Shown one piece after another: positions 33,636-43,084 of a stretch of DNA of 64,000 bases (within the stretch, counting starts at the first letter, position 1; each line of letters starts with the position of its first letter). A program made the position numbers and the translations under genes. Source of the stretch: Oscheius onirici (taxonomy: Eukaryota; Nematoda; Chromadorea; Rhabditida; Rhabditidae); NCBI GenBank assembly GCA_932521025.1, contig OW051470.1, positions 4,202,501 through 4,266,500 of the forward strand. The letters run 5' to 3'. A model generated the notes under the pieces. The model had not been told where the DNA came from. It searched no databases and saw only the letters and a program-made list of their open reading frames with translations.

Positions 33636-33721
33636 TTGGGCGTCGAGTCAAAAATCTCGACTCGATTCCGGTTCGAGTCCGACTCGTGGACCGTGTCGAG
33701 TCGAGTCGCCCAAGTATAATG
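33636..33721. repeat. Hairpin repeat with CGAGTC motifs
   Basis: Ends TATACTTGGGCG and CGCCCAAGTATA are perfect inverted repeats. The inside repeats CGACTCGA and TCGAGTCGAG in both directions. A compact, strongly self-complementary non-coding element. Confidence 0.6.
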
Positions 33722-33825
33722 TAAACATATCCTGGTGCTCAACAGGGTTCGGCAGCTTCAGCTTCACTTATCGGTCTTCTGATTGCTGAACACTTTATCT
33801 TTATTTTTAACTAGAGCCAACTAAA

Positions 33826-33960
33826 ATGTTCTCTACGCCACCTGTACGGAACACCCCCACTGTAAATGGATACCTCAATCAGTACCTATTCCGAAGATTT
33901 GACAGGGCTAACTTTTATGCTCATCTCTGCGTAGAAATCGCAAAGGACTATCCGGTCTGA
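33826..33960 (+). CDS. Possible 44-residue small protein
   Basis: A single open exon starts MFSTPPVRNTPTVNGYLNQ and ends EIAKDYPV. Three features fit a real gene: a TTAACTAG acceptor-like site 12 nt before the ATG, codon choice like that of neighbouring genes, and an AATAAA at about 34014 just after the stop. It contains a basic-aromatic middle (FRRFDRANFYAHL) but no hydrophobic transmembrane run. I recognise no family; it could be a small mitochondrial or respiratory-complex subunit, but that is a guess. Length is too short for open frame alone to be evidence. Confidence 0.4.
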   Translation: MFSTPPVRNTPTVNGYLNQYLFRRFDRANFYAHLCVEIAKDYPV

Positions 33961-34174
33961 TCCCCGATGTCTCTGTCTCCCTCTCTCAATCTCATGCTGT
34001 CTTTAACGTGCTCTAAATAAAAAAATGTTGTTGCACTTTGCTTTTTCCCCGTTCCGGCAAAGCGAAGTGAAGTAAAACCAGAAAGATCGAAAAACCCGAT
34101 AAAACTGGAAAAAGGAAAAAAAACTAAGACCGCCTAAAGTACAGTAGGACCAAGAAATCTTTCAGAGAAAGCTC

Positions 34175-37100
34175 ATGACGACAAAATCCAAAAGACTTCC
34201 CGAAGATATCCTCTGGGAGCAAGTCATCCAAGGACTCGACGGCTCGGGTTCATTGTCAGAGGTACAATTTCTTTCCCTTAAGAAATTTTCCGAGTTAAGC
34301 CTGGTCCGAGCTGTACAGAAATTCTAATTGATCTATCCTCTGACTCGCCGCCTGTACCAGCACCTCGACAGAAGGTTCCAGAAACTTCTCCTATTCCGCG
34401 GCCACGAACTTTTCAAGAATCCACGCCTTCTGATGATTTCGAACTCGTTGATTACGAAAATGGGTCAGTTCAGTTTCTACTTGTTGTATTACTGAATTCT
34501 AGACAAGCAAACCGATCTATCTTTCGACAATCGCCCGATTCACATTTCACTGCCTTATTGGAAACGCCTGTTATCGCCTTTGAGTTTGAGAGTGATGGAA
34601 GATTTCGTGAAATCAAGGTACGAAACAGACTTTTTCCAAGTGCAAACTGGTGCTTAGCTGGACAGGGGAACGCTTCTGAAACCATTGCTCAAACCGGATT
34701 CGAGAATGGCTCACTGTCTTCAAAAACTTGGCCCAGATTCGAATGATCTTCTTTTCACGGATTTGATGAGAAGAAATGTTGGAACTATTGTACGCGGATC
34801 CAATATCATGCGACTGACCGATGATCAGACTCTGTAAGATCATTTCTATGCAACTAGTCTTTTGAATGCATTTTTGAGCAATGATTTCACAACAATGCGA
34901 ATACCGAACAGTTGTTGCTAGTCAGCTGAGGTCCATTGTTCTACCACCCGTACACTTTATCTTTCCAGACTTCTGCTGCCGGCTACTCCAGAAGAACGTC
35001 TTGATCTCCACAAAGATCTGGAGAGATTTCATTTTGTTGAAAACGTCAAAGTCGGTGACGCTGTATCTGTGGTAGCGGAAAACGTAAGCTTTGTTTATCT
35101 TCGAAACAAAAACGGAAATGCATGACCATTTCGTGTGTCACAACATGCCATAGTTTGGTCGGCGTTGTCTAACAACTGGTTTCTCGACCTACCGGTGGAA
35201 CGCGCCCATCTAAACGGGTGTTATCATGTGTTTCTTTTTGAAACTTTTACAACCTCCTCGACTTTGAATCAGTCTCTTTTTCGCTTTTAACCTCAAAACT
35301 CTCCTTTTTAGTATAAAACAAATTTTCAGAACTTTACAATGCATCAAGGCAAAGTGGTTGGAATAGGAGAGCGAACACGAGAACTCGGAACGTGGTATAA
35401 TGTGGAGATTAAGCCGGTTAGTTTCTCTTTCTGTTCGTCGCGTCGGCATTTCATCTGCGCCAGCCCTGAAAACAGCTGATGAAGTCGCTCGCTATTGTCG
35501 ACCTTAGTGCTGATTCATGTTCAATTTGACAAAGGGCTTTTATAAATAGAAAATTGGTTCTGTCCCTTTTCTTCGTCCTAGTCCTAAAACAAGTTCGAAG
35601 TGCTTCAATTGTAATTGAAAAAAAATCTGGTTTGAAGCCGGTCGATTATCCAGCACTTCTTCTCCCGCCTGGTCTTCCAGCCTATTTATTTGTTGTCCGC
35701 AACAACGACGCTCTTTCTCATCGATCCGCCTTTACTAGAGAGACCGTTTTGACCGAAAAGGGATTTTAAAAAGTGGGAGCTTTATTTGCTAGAAAATAGA
35801 AAACACGGGCAGATTAGGTCCCAGATTATCTACTATTTTCAACCGCTTTCCGAATACTATAAAATAATATTGTTTATATCGTTCTATCCAGTTTACTGCC
35901 ATTTACAGAACACTTCGATGAATGTCCCGGAATGGGGAATGCCACCGCCGCCGAGACAAATCTATGCCAATGCTGCTCACATTCACAAGTCGCTGAGAAA
36001 TGTTTACGAGTACAGGCGTGATTTTGAACTACCTATTTTTTATTCTAGAGAAATGCCGCCAACTGTATATCAGCCCGAAATCCGAAACATTCCCATTAAA
36101 CGGGTCGAAACACAGTTCAATGCTGATAATACAACCACTCAGACTCTTCGACTGCAATACTCGGCCAGTGACGCGTATTTACTACTTTTAGTTCATTTCA
36201 TTGCATTTTTCAGTTTTGCTCGAGATTTGCATAATTGGGACGGCGATCCACGGACAGTCCAGGAACCTTTACGCGAATGGCGAAGTAAAGAAACGAGGAA
36301 AAGCGGGTCATCGAGAGGAAGGACTATGTCGAATGGAACGCAACCTAGCAGAAGTCAAAGTGCACATACTGTTGTCTGTTACGACAAAACAGTCAGGTAT
36401 AGTGCTTTTTTTTAGTTTTGAAACCAAGGGTTTTCAGTGTTGATGATCTCGCGAAAACTAGTGGAAGTCGAGTAGGCGACAGGTGCGTGTGGCACGATGG
36501 ACACCGTTATAACAAAGGAACGCTTCGATTCATCGGACACTTAAAAGGCCACTCCAGTCTGTATGCCGGAATAGAATTTGTAACTTATGTTGACTACTTG
36601 TTTGAATTCATTTTCTAGGACGAGCCTGTGGGCAAAGGGACGGGAATGTTCCAGGGAGAGCCTATTTTCCAAACCGCAGAAGATAGAGCAGGATTCGTTG
36701 TTCTCAACTCGTTGGAGATCCTTCCTCGTCAACAAGAAGTCCACAAAGAAAAGCCACTTTCCGTCAAACACAAACAGGTGATGCGCTCTTTTTATAATTT
36801 AAACTTTAAAACTCTAGGCTTCCGCCGAATCGTTGTCCGACCCCGTCCAAAACGGACATTATGCTCCTCCTGTCCCTCCTCGTCCTGTCATGAAAGCCGA
36901 AGATTATCTCATTGACTCGTTCAGTGTCGGCAGTTACGTGGAAGTCTGTCATCTTGGAGCCTGTAGATCGGGAGTTATTCGCTGGATTGGAGACTATATG
37001 AGTGAGGACGGAGACCACCTGGAAAAACATTCCACAGTTGAACTAGTATGTTGTCACTTTGAGTTGGTTTAAACCCAAAAGCAGGATGCAGATATCCCCT

Positions 37101-38801
37101 ACAACTGGAAAATGGCTCCATACGAGTGTAATCCGTCCGCATATCAAAGAGCCGTCTTTGTGCCGACCACAGCTTTGAGAAGAGATCGAATGACGGGACC
37201 TGAAACGAGTCTGCTGGCGGAAACCGATTTCAATAACTGTAAGCTTTTCTTTTCGAAAACATTGTAATTTGTAGCCAAACAAGATTTCGGGTCTATCGAC
37301 AGCGGCATTGAGACAGTCCCTTGTGAGCCGTGGAGAGGAACGGATGATCTAATTGGTCGAATGAAAGGAATACAGGGCCACAAGAACAGCTGCTACATAG
37401 ACGCTACCTTATATGCCATGTTCGTCCAATCAACAGCCTTTGATCAGTCAGTTATCATTATATTTTTTGTCTAAAACTGGTCATTTCAGCCTCCTGGAAC
37501 GAAAACCGCGAAAAAGCGACATTCCACAATATAGTCAGCTGATTCGATTACTAAGCACTGAAATTGTGTATCCGCTAAGAAAGTATGTTTGTGCATAACT
37601 GATTTTATCCTCTTCTTTTAGATTCCATTATGTAAGAGCAGACCACGTGATGAAAATACGTGAATTGTTCGCGGAACTCATGCCTGGCGTTAAGGGACTG
37701 ACTAGTGAAGAAAAGGATCCAGAAGAGATCCTTGGACAGCTCTTTGGAAATATTCTCAAAGCGGAACCATTTGTTCACTTGATGTAAGTGTTCAGTCTGT
37801 TACTTTCTAAATTACAATTTTAGTGGGAAAGACAACCGAATCGACCATACTTTCCTCTGTCCGATGGTAGTCGAAGATTGGCAAGGGGGAGTCGCCACGA
37901 CACAGCATCTGTTGGAGCGACACATGCGAGCCGCGGGACTTAAATTCGCCTCTCTACCCAAAACTCTCATTCTACAGGTAATCTCTCAATGAAACCAAAT
38001 ACAAAAGTTCAGTTGCCTCGATACGGCCAGGAGAAGGTTTTCGACAAGATTCTGCCTCTCGAGCGAATTGACATCACGGGTCTTGTCCATTCCGCAGCCT
38101 CTCCCTGTTTTGGATGTGGCAAACCGGCCGATGGCATGTGCCCAGAATGCTTCCTGTGCAAAAGAGTCTTTCTTACCGAGGTAACCTGTTATCATTTTCG
38201 TTTAATCTAAGTTACCAGGTTTCCTATTGTGCGAAATGCTTCAAATCATATCATTTCAATTCTGGCGAAGGAGATCACGTAATTAGATACTTCTATCCAC
38301 AAGGAAAGACGATGAAAAAGTGTAGCAGTATCAAAATGGTTTGGATTTATTTTCGTCTTGAATACACAACGAACTAGGTATTGTCGGCTGTTCTCTGCAT
38401 TGAAACGTCTCACTACGTAGCTTTTGTTCGCTCGGTTACTGGTCGCTGGCTGTTTTTCGATTCCATGGCGGATCGCGAAGGACTCTCCAAAGGATTTAAC
38501 GTGCCTCAAGTCAAAGAATGTGAAAGAATGTCTTGGTGGCTGTCGCAGTCGGGATGGGAACGTCTTCGAGATGCTGATATCAATGGCAGTACCAAGGTTA
38601 GAACTTCTTTGTATTTCAAAAAATATTTTTTAGACCATACTCGGTCGAGGCAGTGATGTGGATCCGCTAGTCACCCGTTTTCTTTCCGACTCGTATATTT
38701 GTTTTTATCACGAAGATTCCACTGGCAGTGAGCCCTCCAGTTCGACTACCAATAAGTTCTCTGCGACTCTTGGAAATATGATGCAGAAAATGAAAATATA
38801 G
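34175..38801 (+). CDS. CYLD: CYLD-type deubiquitinase with CAP-Gly domains
   Basis: Starts [17 protein letters not shown] at 34175, after TTTCAG, and runs over about 16 exons. A Pro/Ser-rich part leads to three CAP-Gly-type modules: [20 protein letters not shown] (35341-35416), [19 protein letters not shown] with [15 protein letters not shown] (36480-36700), and [17 protein letters not shown] (36945-37045). A USP-like catalytic domain follows: Cys box [14 protein letters not shown] (37380), the insert with [16 protein letters not shown], a zinc-binding B-box-like segment ([26 protein letters not shown]), and the His box [10 protein letters not shown] (38400). CYLD removes Lys63- and Met1-linked ubiquitin and restrains NF-kappaB-type and cilia/microtubule signalling. 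Catalytic Cys and His are both present, so it should be active. The stop is TAG at 38799. Confidence 0.93.
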
Positions 38802-39069
38802 AGCTTTCCCTTCCCTTTTCCGCCAAAATCCTATGCGTGTACTTTACTTGTATTTAGAAACAGTGATGCTTGAATCTGTGTTAGACTTTCCCCGATCCCT
38901 TCAGCCTGTGTATAATTTTCTTTTGGCTGTATCCCAATTTTTCCAGGTGCTAGTAGACTGTTATCCGGTTCAGTTTGTTAGAAAACGCTATGTTCGTGAT
39001 TGTCCAGTCACAAGATGATAATAAATGAGTTGTGAAGCACTTTTTGCTCATAAAATAGGTTAAAAAATC

Positions 39070-39277
39070 TAAGTCTGTTCAAAAAAAATGAACGCAACAG
39101 TAACCCATAAATATTTCGCTTCGAGAACCACAAACCACTCAAGCGCGGCAATTCACCGTTGAGAAAATCAAGAAATCGGTTTGAATTGTTGCAGTTGACC
39201 CTGAAAATCAGGAGTTTGTGGTTCTCGAAGCGAAATATTTATGGGTTACTGTTGCGTTTTTTTTTGACCAGACTTTA
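39070..39277. repeat. MITE with about 60-bp terminal inverted repeats
   Basis: The left arm AACGCAACAGTAACCCATAA plus ATATTTCGCTTCGAGAACC is mirrored at 39200-39260. The ends read AAGTCTGTTC and GACCAGACTT. About 208 bp, non-coding, in the gap between CYLD and RPS15A. Confidence 0.68.
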
Positions 39278-39593
39278 GACATGTGCGCTTGAACCGGCTG
39301 GGAAAAAAATTGCCTTCAGTGCAGCGGGCAAATTAAATTCAGCACGCTTTTTTCTGGGACTTTCTGGGGAAACACGACTTTTGTCGATTTTTTCGCGAAT
39401 TTCGTCTTATATATGTTTCGTTTTTCTTTGCGGATTTGTCTTTTTTTTGCTTAACATTTTTTTTTGTGCTAGTCGGTATTTGTTCACAATTACTGGGGAA
39501 ACACAAAAAAACCAGAAAAAAAAGCGTGCTGAATTTCTTTTGTCCACCGCACTGAAGGCATTTTTTTCCCAGCCGGTCCAAGTGCACATGTCT
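39278..39593. repeat. Second, unrelated MITE directly abutting the first
   Basis: Inverted arms of about 75 bp: ACATGTGCGCTTGAACCGGC and its near-perfect inverse ending in CACATGT, with GCCTTCAGTGC and TTCAGCACGCTTTTTT inside. No protein. Confidence 0.68.
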
Positions 39594-39600
39594 ACCCACG

Positions 39601-39640
39601 TCTGTCTTTCCATTGTTCTGCAGGACAATGGAAAGACGGG
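39601..39640. repeat. Perfect short hairpin
   Basis: GTCTTTCCATTGT and ACAATGGAAAGAC are separated by eight bases. It could be a terminator-like or RNA hairpin, or a scrap of a third element. Confidence 0.5.
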
Positions 39641-39881
39641 AGAAAAAGTTGCGCGCGTGCGAAAATAGTATTTTTTGCTACGGTAGTTGCTCTGCGTACT
39701 TGGCTGAGTATCTCACGCTTTAATCAGATTGGCCTAAAATTTGTCGTTCTCCCGTTGAATTCACTGTTTCTTTTTCCCTATAATTTTCTCGAAAATTTTA
39801 TTCTTTGACAAACCAGAATTCTATCTGTTACCATTGTTACTGCTTGTTCTGCGTTTCTTAATAGCGTAGTTTTCAGGTAAA

Positions 39882-40511
39882 ATGGTTCGCATGAACGTTC
39901 TTTCCGATGCTCTCAACGCTATCAACAACGCCGAGAAAAGGGGCAAACGTCAGGTTTTGATAAGACCTGCCAGTAAGGTTGGTTTTCTATCGTTATTTTT
40001 GATGTGAATCCCTGAAAGAAATGATTCAGACCCCGCCAAGGCCCTAACTTTTGTTATTTTGGCCAAGGCTCTTTACAGAGTGAACTGTAGAGACACCCTT
40101 GGTCAGTTCAGTGGACTGTCCAAGGAGGTTAGCACAAATTTTTGGAAATAATAATTTTAACAACTCGATTCAGGTTATCGTTCGTTTCCTGACCGTCATG
40201 ATGAAGCACGGATACATCGGCGAGTTCGAGATTGTCGATGACCATCGCGCTGGAAAGATCGTCGTCAACCTTACTGGACGTCTCAACAAGTGCTCTGTCA
40301 TCTCTCCCCGTCTAGATATCAAGCTGAAGGTATAACGGTTTCAGTATCTTTACAGAATGCTTGGTTTCAGGACTTGGAGAAGTACACAACCACCCTTCTT
40401 CCCTCTCGCCAGTTCGGCTATTTGATCCTCACCACTTCTGCTGGCATTATGGACCATGAAGAGGCTCGTAGAAAGCACGTCGGAGGCAAGATTCTTGGAT
40501 TCTTCTTCTAA
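39882..40511 (+). CDS. RPS15A: Small ribosomal subunit protein uS8 (RPS15A)
   Basis: Three exons (39882-39977, 40174-40329, 40371-40511) give exactly 130 residues, the universal length of eukaryotic uS8. Sequence begins [20 protein letters not shown], continues [20 protein letters not shown] and ends [20 protein letters not shown], nearly invariant in animals. It is a 40S subunit core protein that binds 18S rRNA. The ATG follows TTTTCAG by four bases. Intron 1 (39978-40173) is unusually long for this window and holds an exon-like or snoRNA-like block. AATAAA lies at about 40527. DNA polymerase eta starts 108 bp after the stop on the same strand, a typical nematode operon spacing. Confidence 0.97.
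40030..40127 (+). other. Structured block in RPS15A intron 1: intronic snoRNA or poison exon
   Basis: The 98-nt block is bounded by a good acceptor (GATTCAG) and donor (GAG-gttagc). Spliced in, it would cause an in-frame stop after five codons (ACC CCG CCA AGG CCC TAA), so it is not normal coding sequence. It contains self-complementary pieces, CCAAGG with CCTTGG twice, and an ACA three bases before an AT-rich run at 40133, as in box H/ACA snoRNAs. I did not find a perfect H box. Either reading (snoRNA host intron, or regulated unproductive splicing) is known for ribosomal protein genes. Confidence 0.35.
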
Positions 40512-40619
40512 TTTGTTTTGTTACAATAAATTGTTACCGCCGTAAATCAGAGTTTTCTTTTTGTTTTCCTTCTAACCTATATCTGCCGCTCTAACTCGTA
40601 GATACGACACTTGTTACAG

Positions 40620-42791
40620 ATGAGAACCATTGCGTTAATTGATATGGACTGTTTCTACGCTCAAGTTGAGCAGCGAGATGCACCCGAACTTTGGGGAAAG
40701 CCTCTTGCTGTGGTTCAGTATGCTCGAGAAGGTGCCTATGGAGGGTTAGTGTCGCTTTTCATTGTTTAAAAAATTTCGTTTTCGAATCATTGCTCTGAGT
40801 TACGAAGCAAAGTGGGCTGGCGTGAAAAGAGGCATGTTCATTCCAGAAGCAAAGACGAAGTGTCCTGATCTACAAGTTGCTTTTGTACCTCAAGGAGAAC
40901 ACGTTGATAAGGCCGACATTCAGAAATACAGGCGGGAAACACTTCTTTGTTTTTTACACAATTATACAGAGACGCAAGTGCAGAAGTCTTCAAAGTGCTG
41001 AACAACGTAGATAAGCGGATTGTTGTGGAACGTGCTTCCGTTGGTATGCCATTTTTCCATCGATGGTATCATCGGATATTCAGACGAAGCATTTTTGGAT
41101 ATGACTCGTTTTTGCGATGAGACGTACAATGCAATTGTGGACAAGGACAGCTATTTAGATAAGGTAATAACCTCGTGTTCAAACTTTTCATTATAATCAG
41201 ATGATTGTCGAGGTTTCTAAAGGTTTCACTACTACACATCTAGCTGATGGTCGAGACATAAACTCGAAGAACAATGAGAATTTCGACTATAAACGAGAAG
41301 CCAATTTGAGGGAATGGCTTAGGGTCGGTTGCAAAGTAGATCCCATCCAGGTGAGATGGTTATTTGACGACTTTTCATCTCACAGTACAAACTCGCCATC
41401 GCAACGCTGACTGTAGAAAAGATAAGGGCTGATATTAATTCTAACACACAGTTTTACTGCTCTGCTGGAATCGCTAACAACAAGGTTTTGTTGATTTGTC
41501 TTTTTATTCATCTTGTACTCAGACTCTGGCAAAACTAGTGTGTGCACGACACAAGCCCAGACAACAAACGGTTATGCCGCTGGTTTCTGTCCCCGAAGTT
41601 TATCTATTCACTCCCATTCGAGATGTGCGTATGCTAGGTGGAAAACTGGGAAAGTCGCTGCAGTTTGCATTGAATATTTCGGTAAATACTTTTCATATCT
41701 GTCAAGTTCCTTCAGACAATGGCCGAGTTGGCAGACGTTGGATATGGACGTCTTTCCGAACTGTTTCCCAACCAAGCCAAATGGCTTTGGAATCTGGCTC
41801 GAGGGCAAGAAGACGAGCCGGTCAAACCCAGAAACACCCAGATATCTATTGCTGTCAGCAAGAATTTCCCCGGAAAAAATGCTCTGACAACTGTGGCTGA
41901 AGTAACAAAATGGGTAGATGGATTGTCGAAAGAGTTATCCAAGCGTCTGATGTCGGATCGTGCAAAGGTTTACTTTTGTTCAAATATAAATTTTATTCAG
42001 TTTTAGCACAAAAGAACTGCTACAAGTTTGGTTGTAACGATCTGGAACAGTTCAAATCTCACTAAAACGCTGAAACTAAACACATACGACTCCCGTATCA
42101 TCTACAATTTGGCTTGGTCTGTCATCAAACCCCTCAATAAAGCCCCACCTTCGTCGACTGAATGGGATCCGTCAGTTCTGAATCTATCTCTTTCGGCGTC
42201 TCGTTTTCTGCAAGGAATGACGGCAGAGTCGAAAAGCATCCTGAGCTGGGTTACGGAAAGCATTCCTCTAGAAGATGTTTATATTTATACTTTCGAAATA
42301 AAATTTATTTCAGCCTGATGAAGGAGACGAAGATTGTGAACCGACTAGTGAAAACACGGACGTGGAGATTCTGGATATGGATAATCTACCATCAGCTTCG
42401 GAAGGAAGATTGGCTGAGATTGAACGAAAACAGAACAAACCTACAATGGATGAAGACGGTTGGCAAATTTATGATCCGGAAGAGCTAGATGATGCTCCTT
42501 CTACATCGAGTGGTGGAATGTTCGAATTGGATGGCGAACAGATTTCCAGAGAAGTTTTCGATCAATTACCCGACTTCATCAAGGCGGTATGCTTTTACTC
42601 TTACTATTTATCAATCAGATCTTTAGGAACTTCAACACGATCGAAGACTGCAGGCTGCTAGGAAAAAGTTCGAGGAGATTCCAACAAGGTCCTCATCAAA
42701 GACGGCGAAACGAGGAAAGAAGAGGGAGACGAAGACGTCCGATGCGGCACCGCCTCCTAAGAAAACATTGGACACTTTTTTCAAGAAATGA
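40620..42791 (+). CDS. POLH: DNA polymerase eta, Y-family translesion polymerase
   Basis: Starts MRTIALIDMDCFYAQVEQR at 40620, directly after GTTACAG. Catalytic carboxylates are present: DMDCF (motif I) and RASVDEAFLD (the D-E pair). Palm and finger residues GGIIALSYEAK follow, then YCSAGIANNKTLAKLVC, the helix-hairpin part PIRDVRMLGGKLG, and the little-finger domain KPRNTQISIAVSKNFPGK with TSLVVTIWNSS. The C-terminus has a candidate ubiquitin-binding UBM (SREVFDQLPDFIKAEL) and ends PPPKKTLDTFFKK, a PCNA-binding PIP-like box similar in placement to that of vertebrate POLH. Pol eta copies past UV cyclobutane dimers. One intron (40745-40784) ends in CG instead of AG, though the conserved GG-IIALSY match spans it. 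Last codon TGA at 42789. Confidence 0.93.
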
Positions 42792-43084
42792 GTTCTTTTC
42801 AATAATGTGCACATAATGGATAAAGTGGTTACACAATTCTGAAAAAGTTTTTTTATAAAATATAGAACAAAAGCAACGGAAGAAAACAACATAGGTGTAC
42901 ATAAAATGAATAAGGCAACATCGATGAAACTGAGAAAAGGTATCACTGGGGCAATGAGATTGTTTTTCAGCTTATTATGCACATGTCTAAATTCCAGACA
43001 AATGTAGAACTTTGGCCATGTTGAAAGGCAAGAAGAAACCAGTCAAATTGGCAGAAAACCCGGAAATGAAAGTTACGAAATATA

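Noticed and set aside
35554-35769. 71-codon frame inside CYLD intron
   Set aside because: It lies between the first CAP-Gly exon and the exon with [14 protein letters not shown]; using it would break the reading frame, so it is treated as intron.
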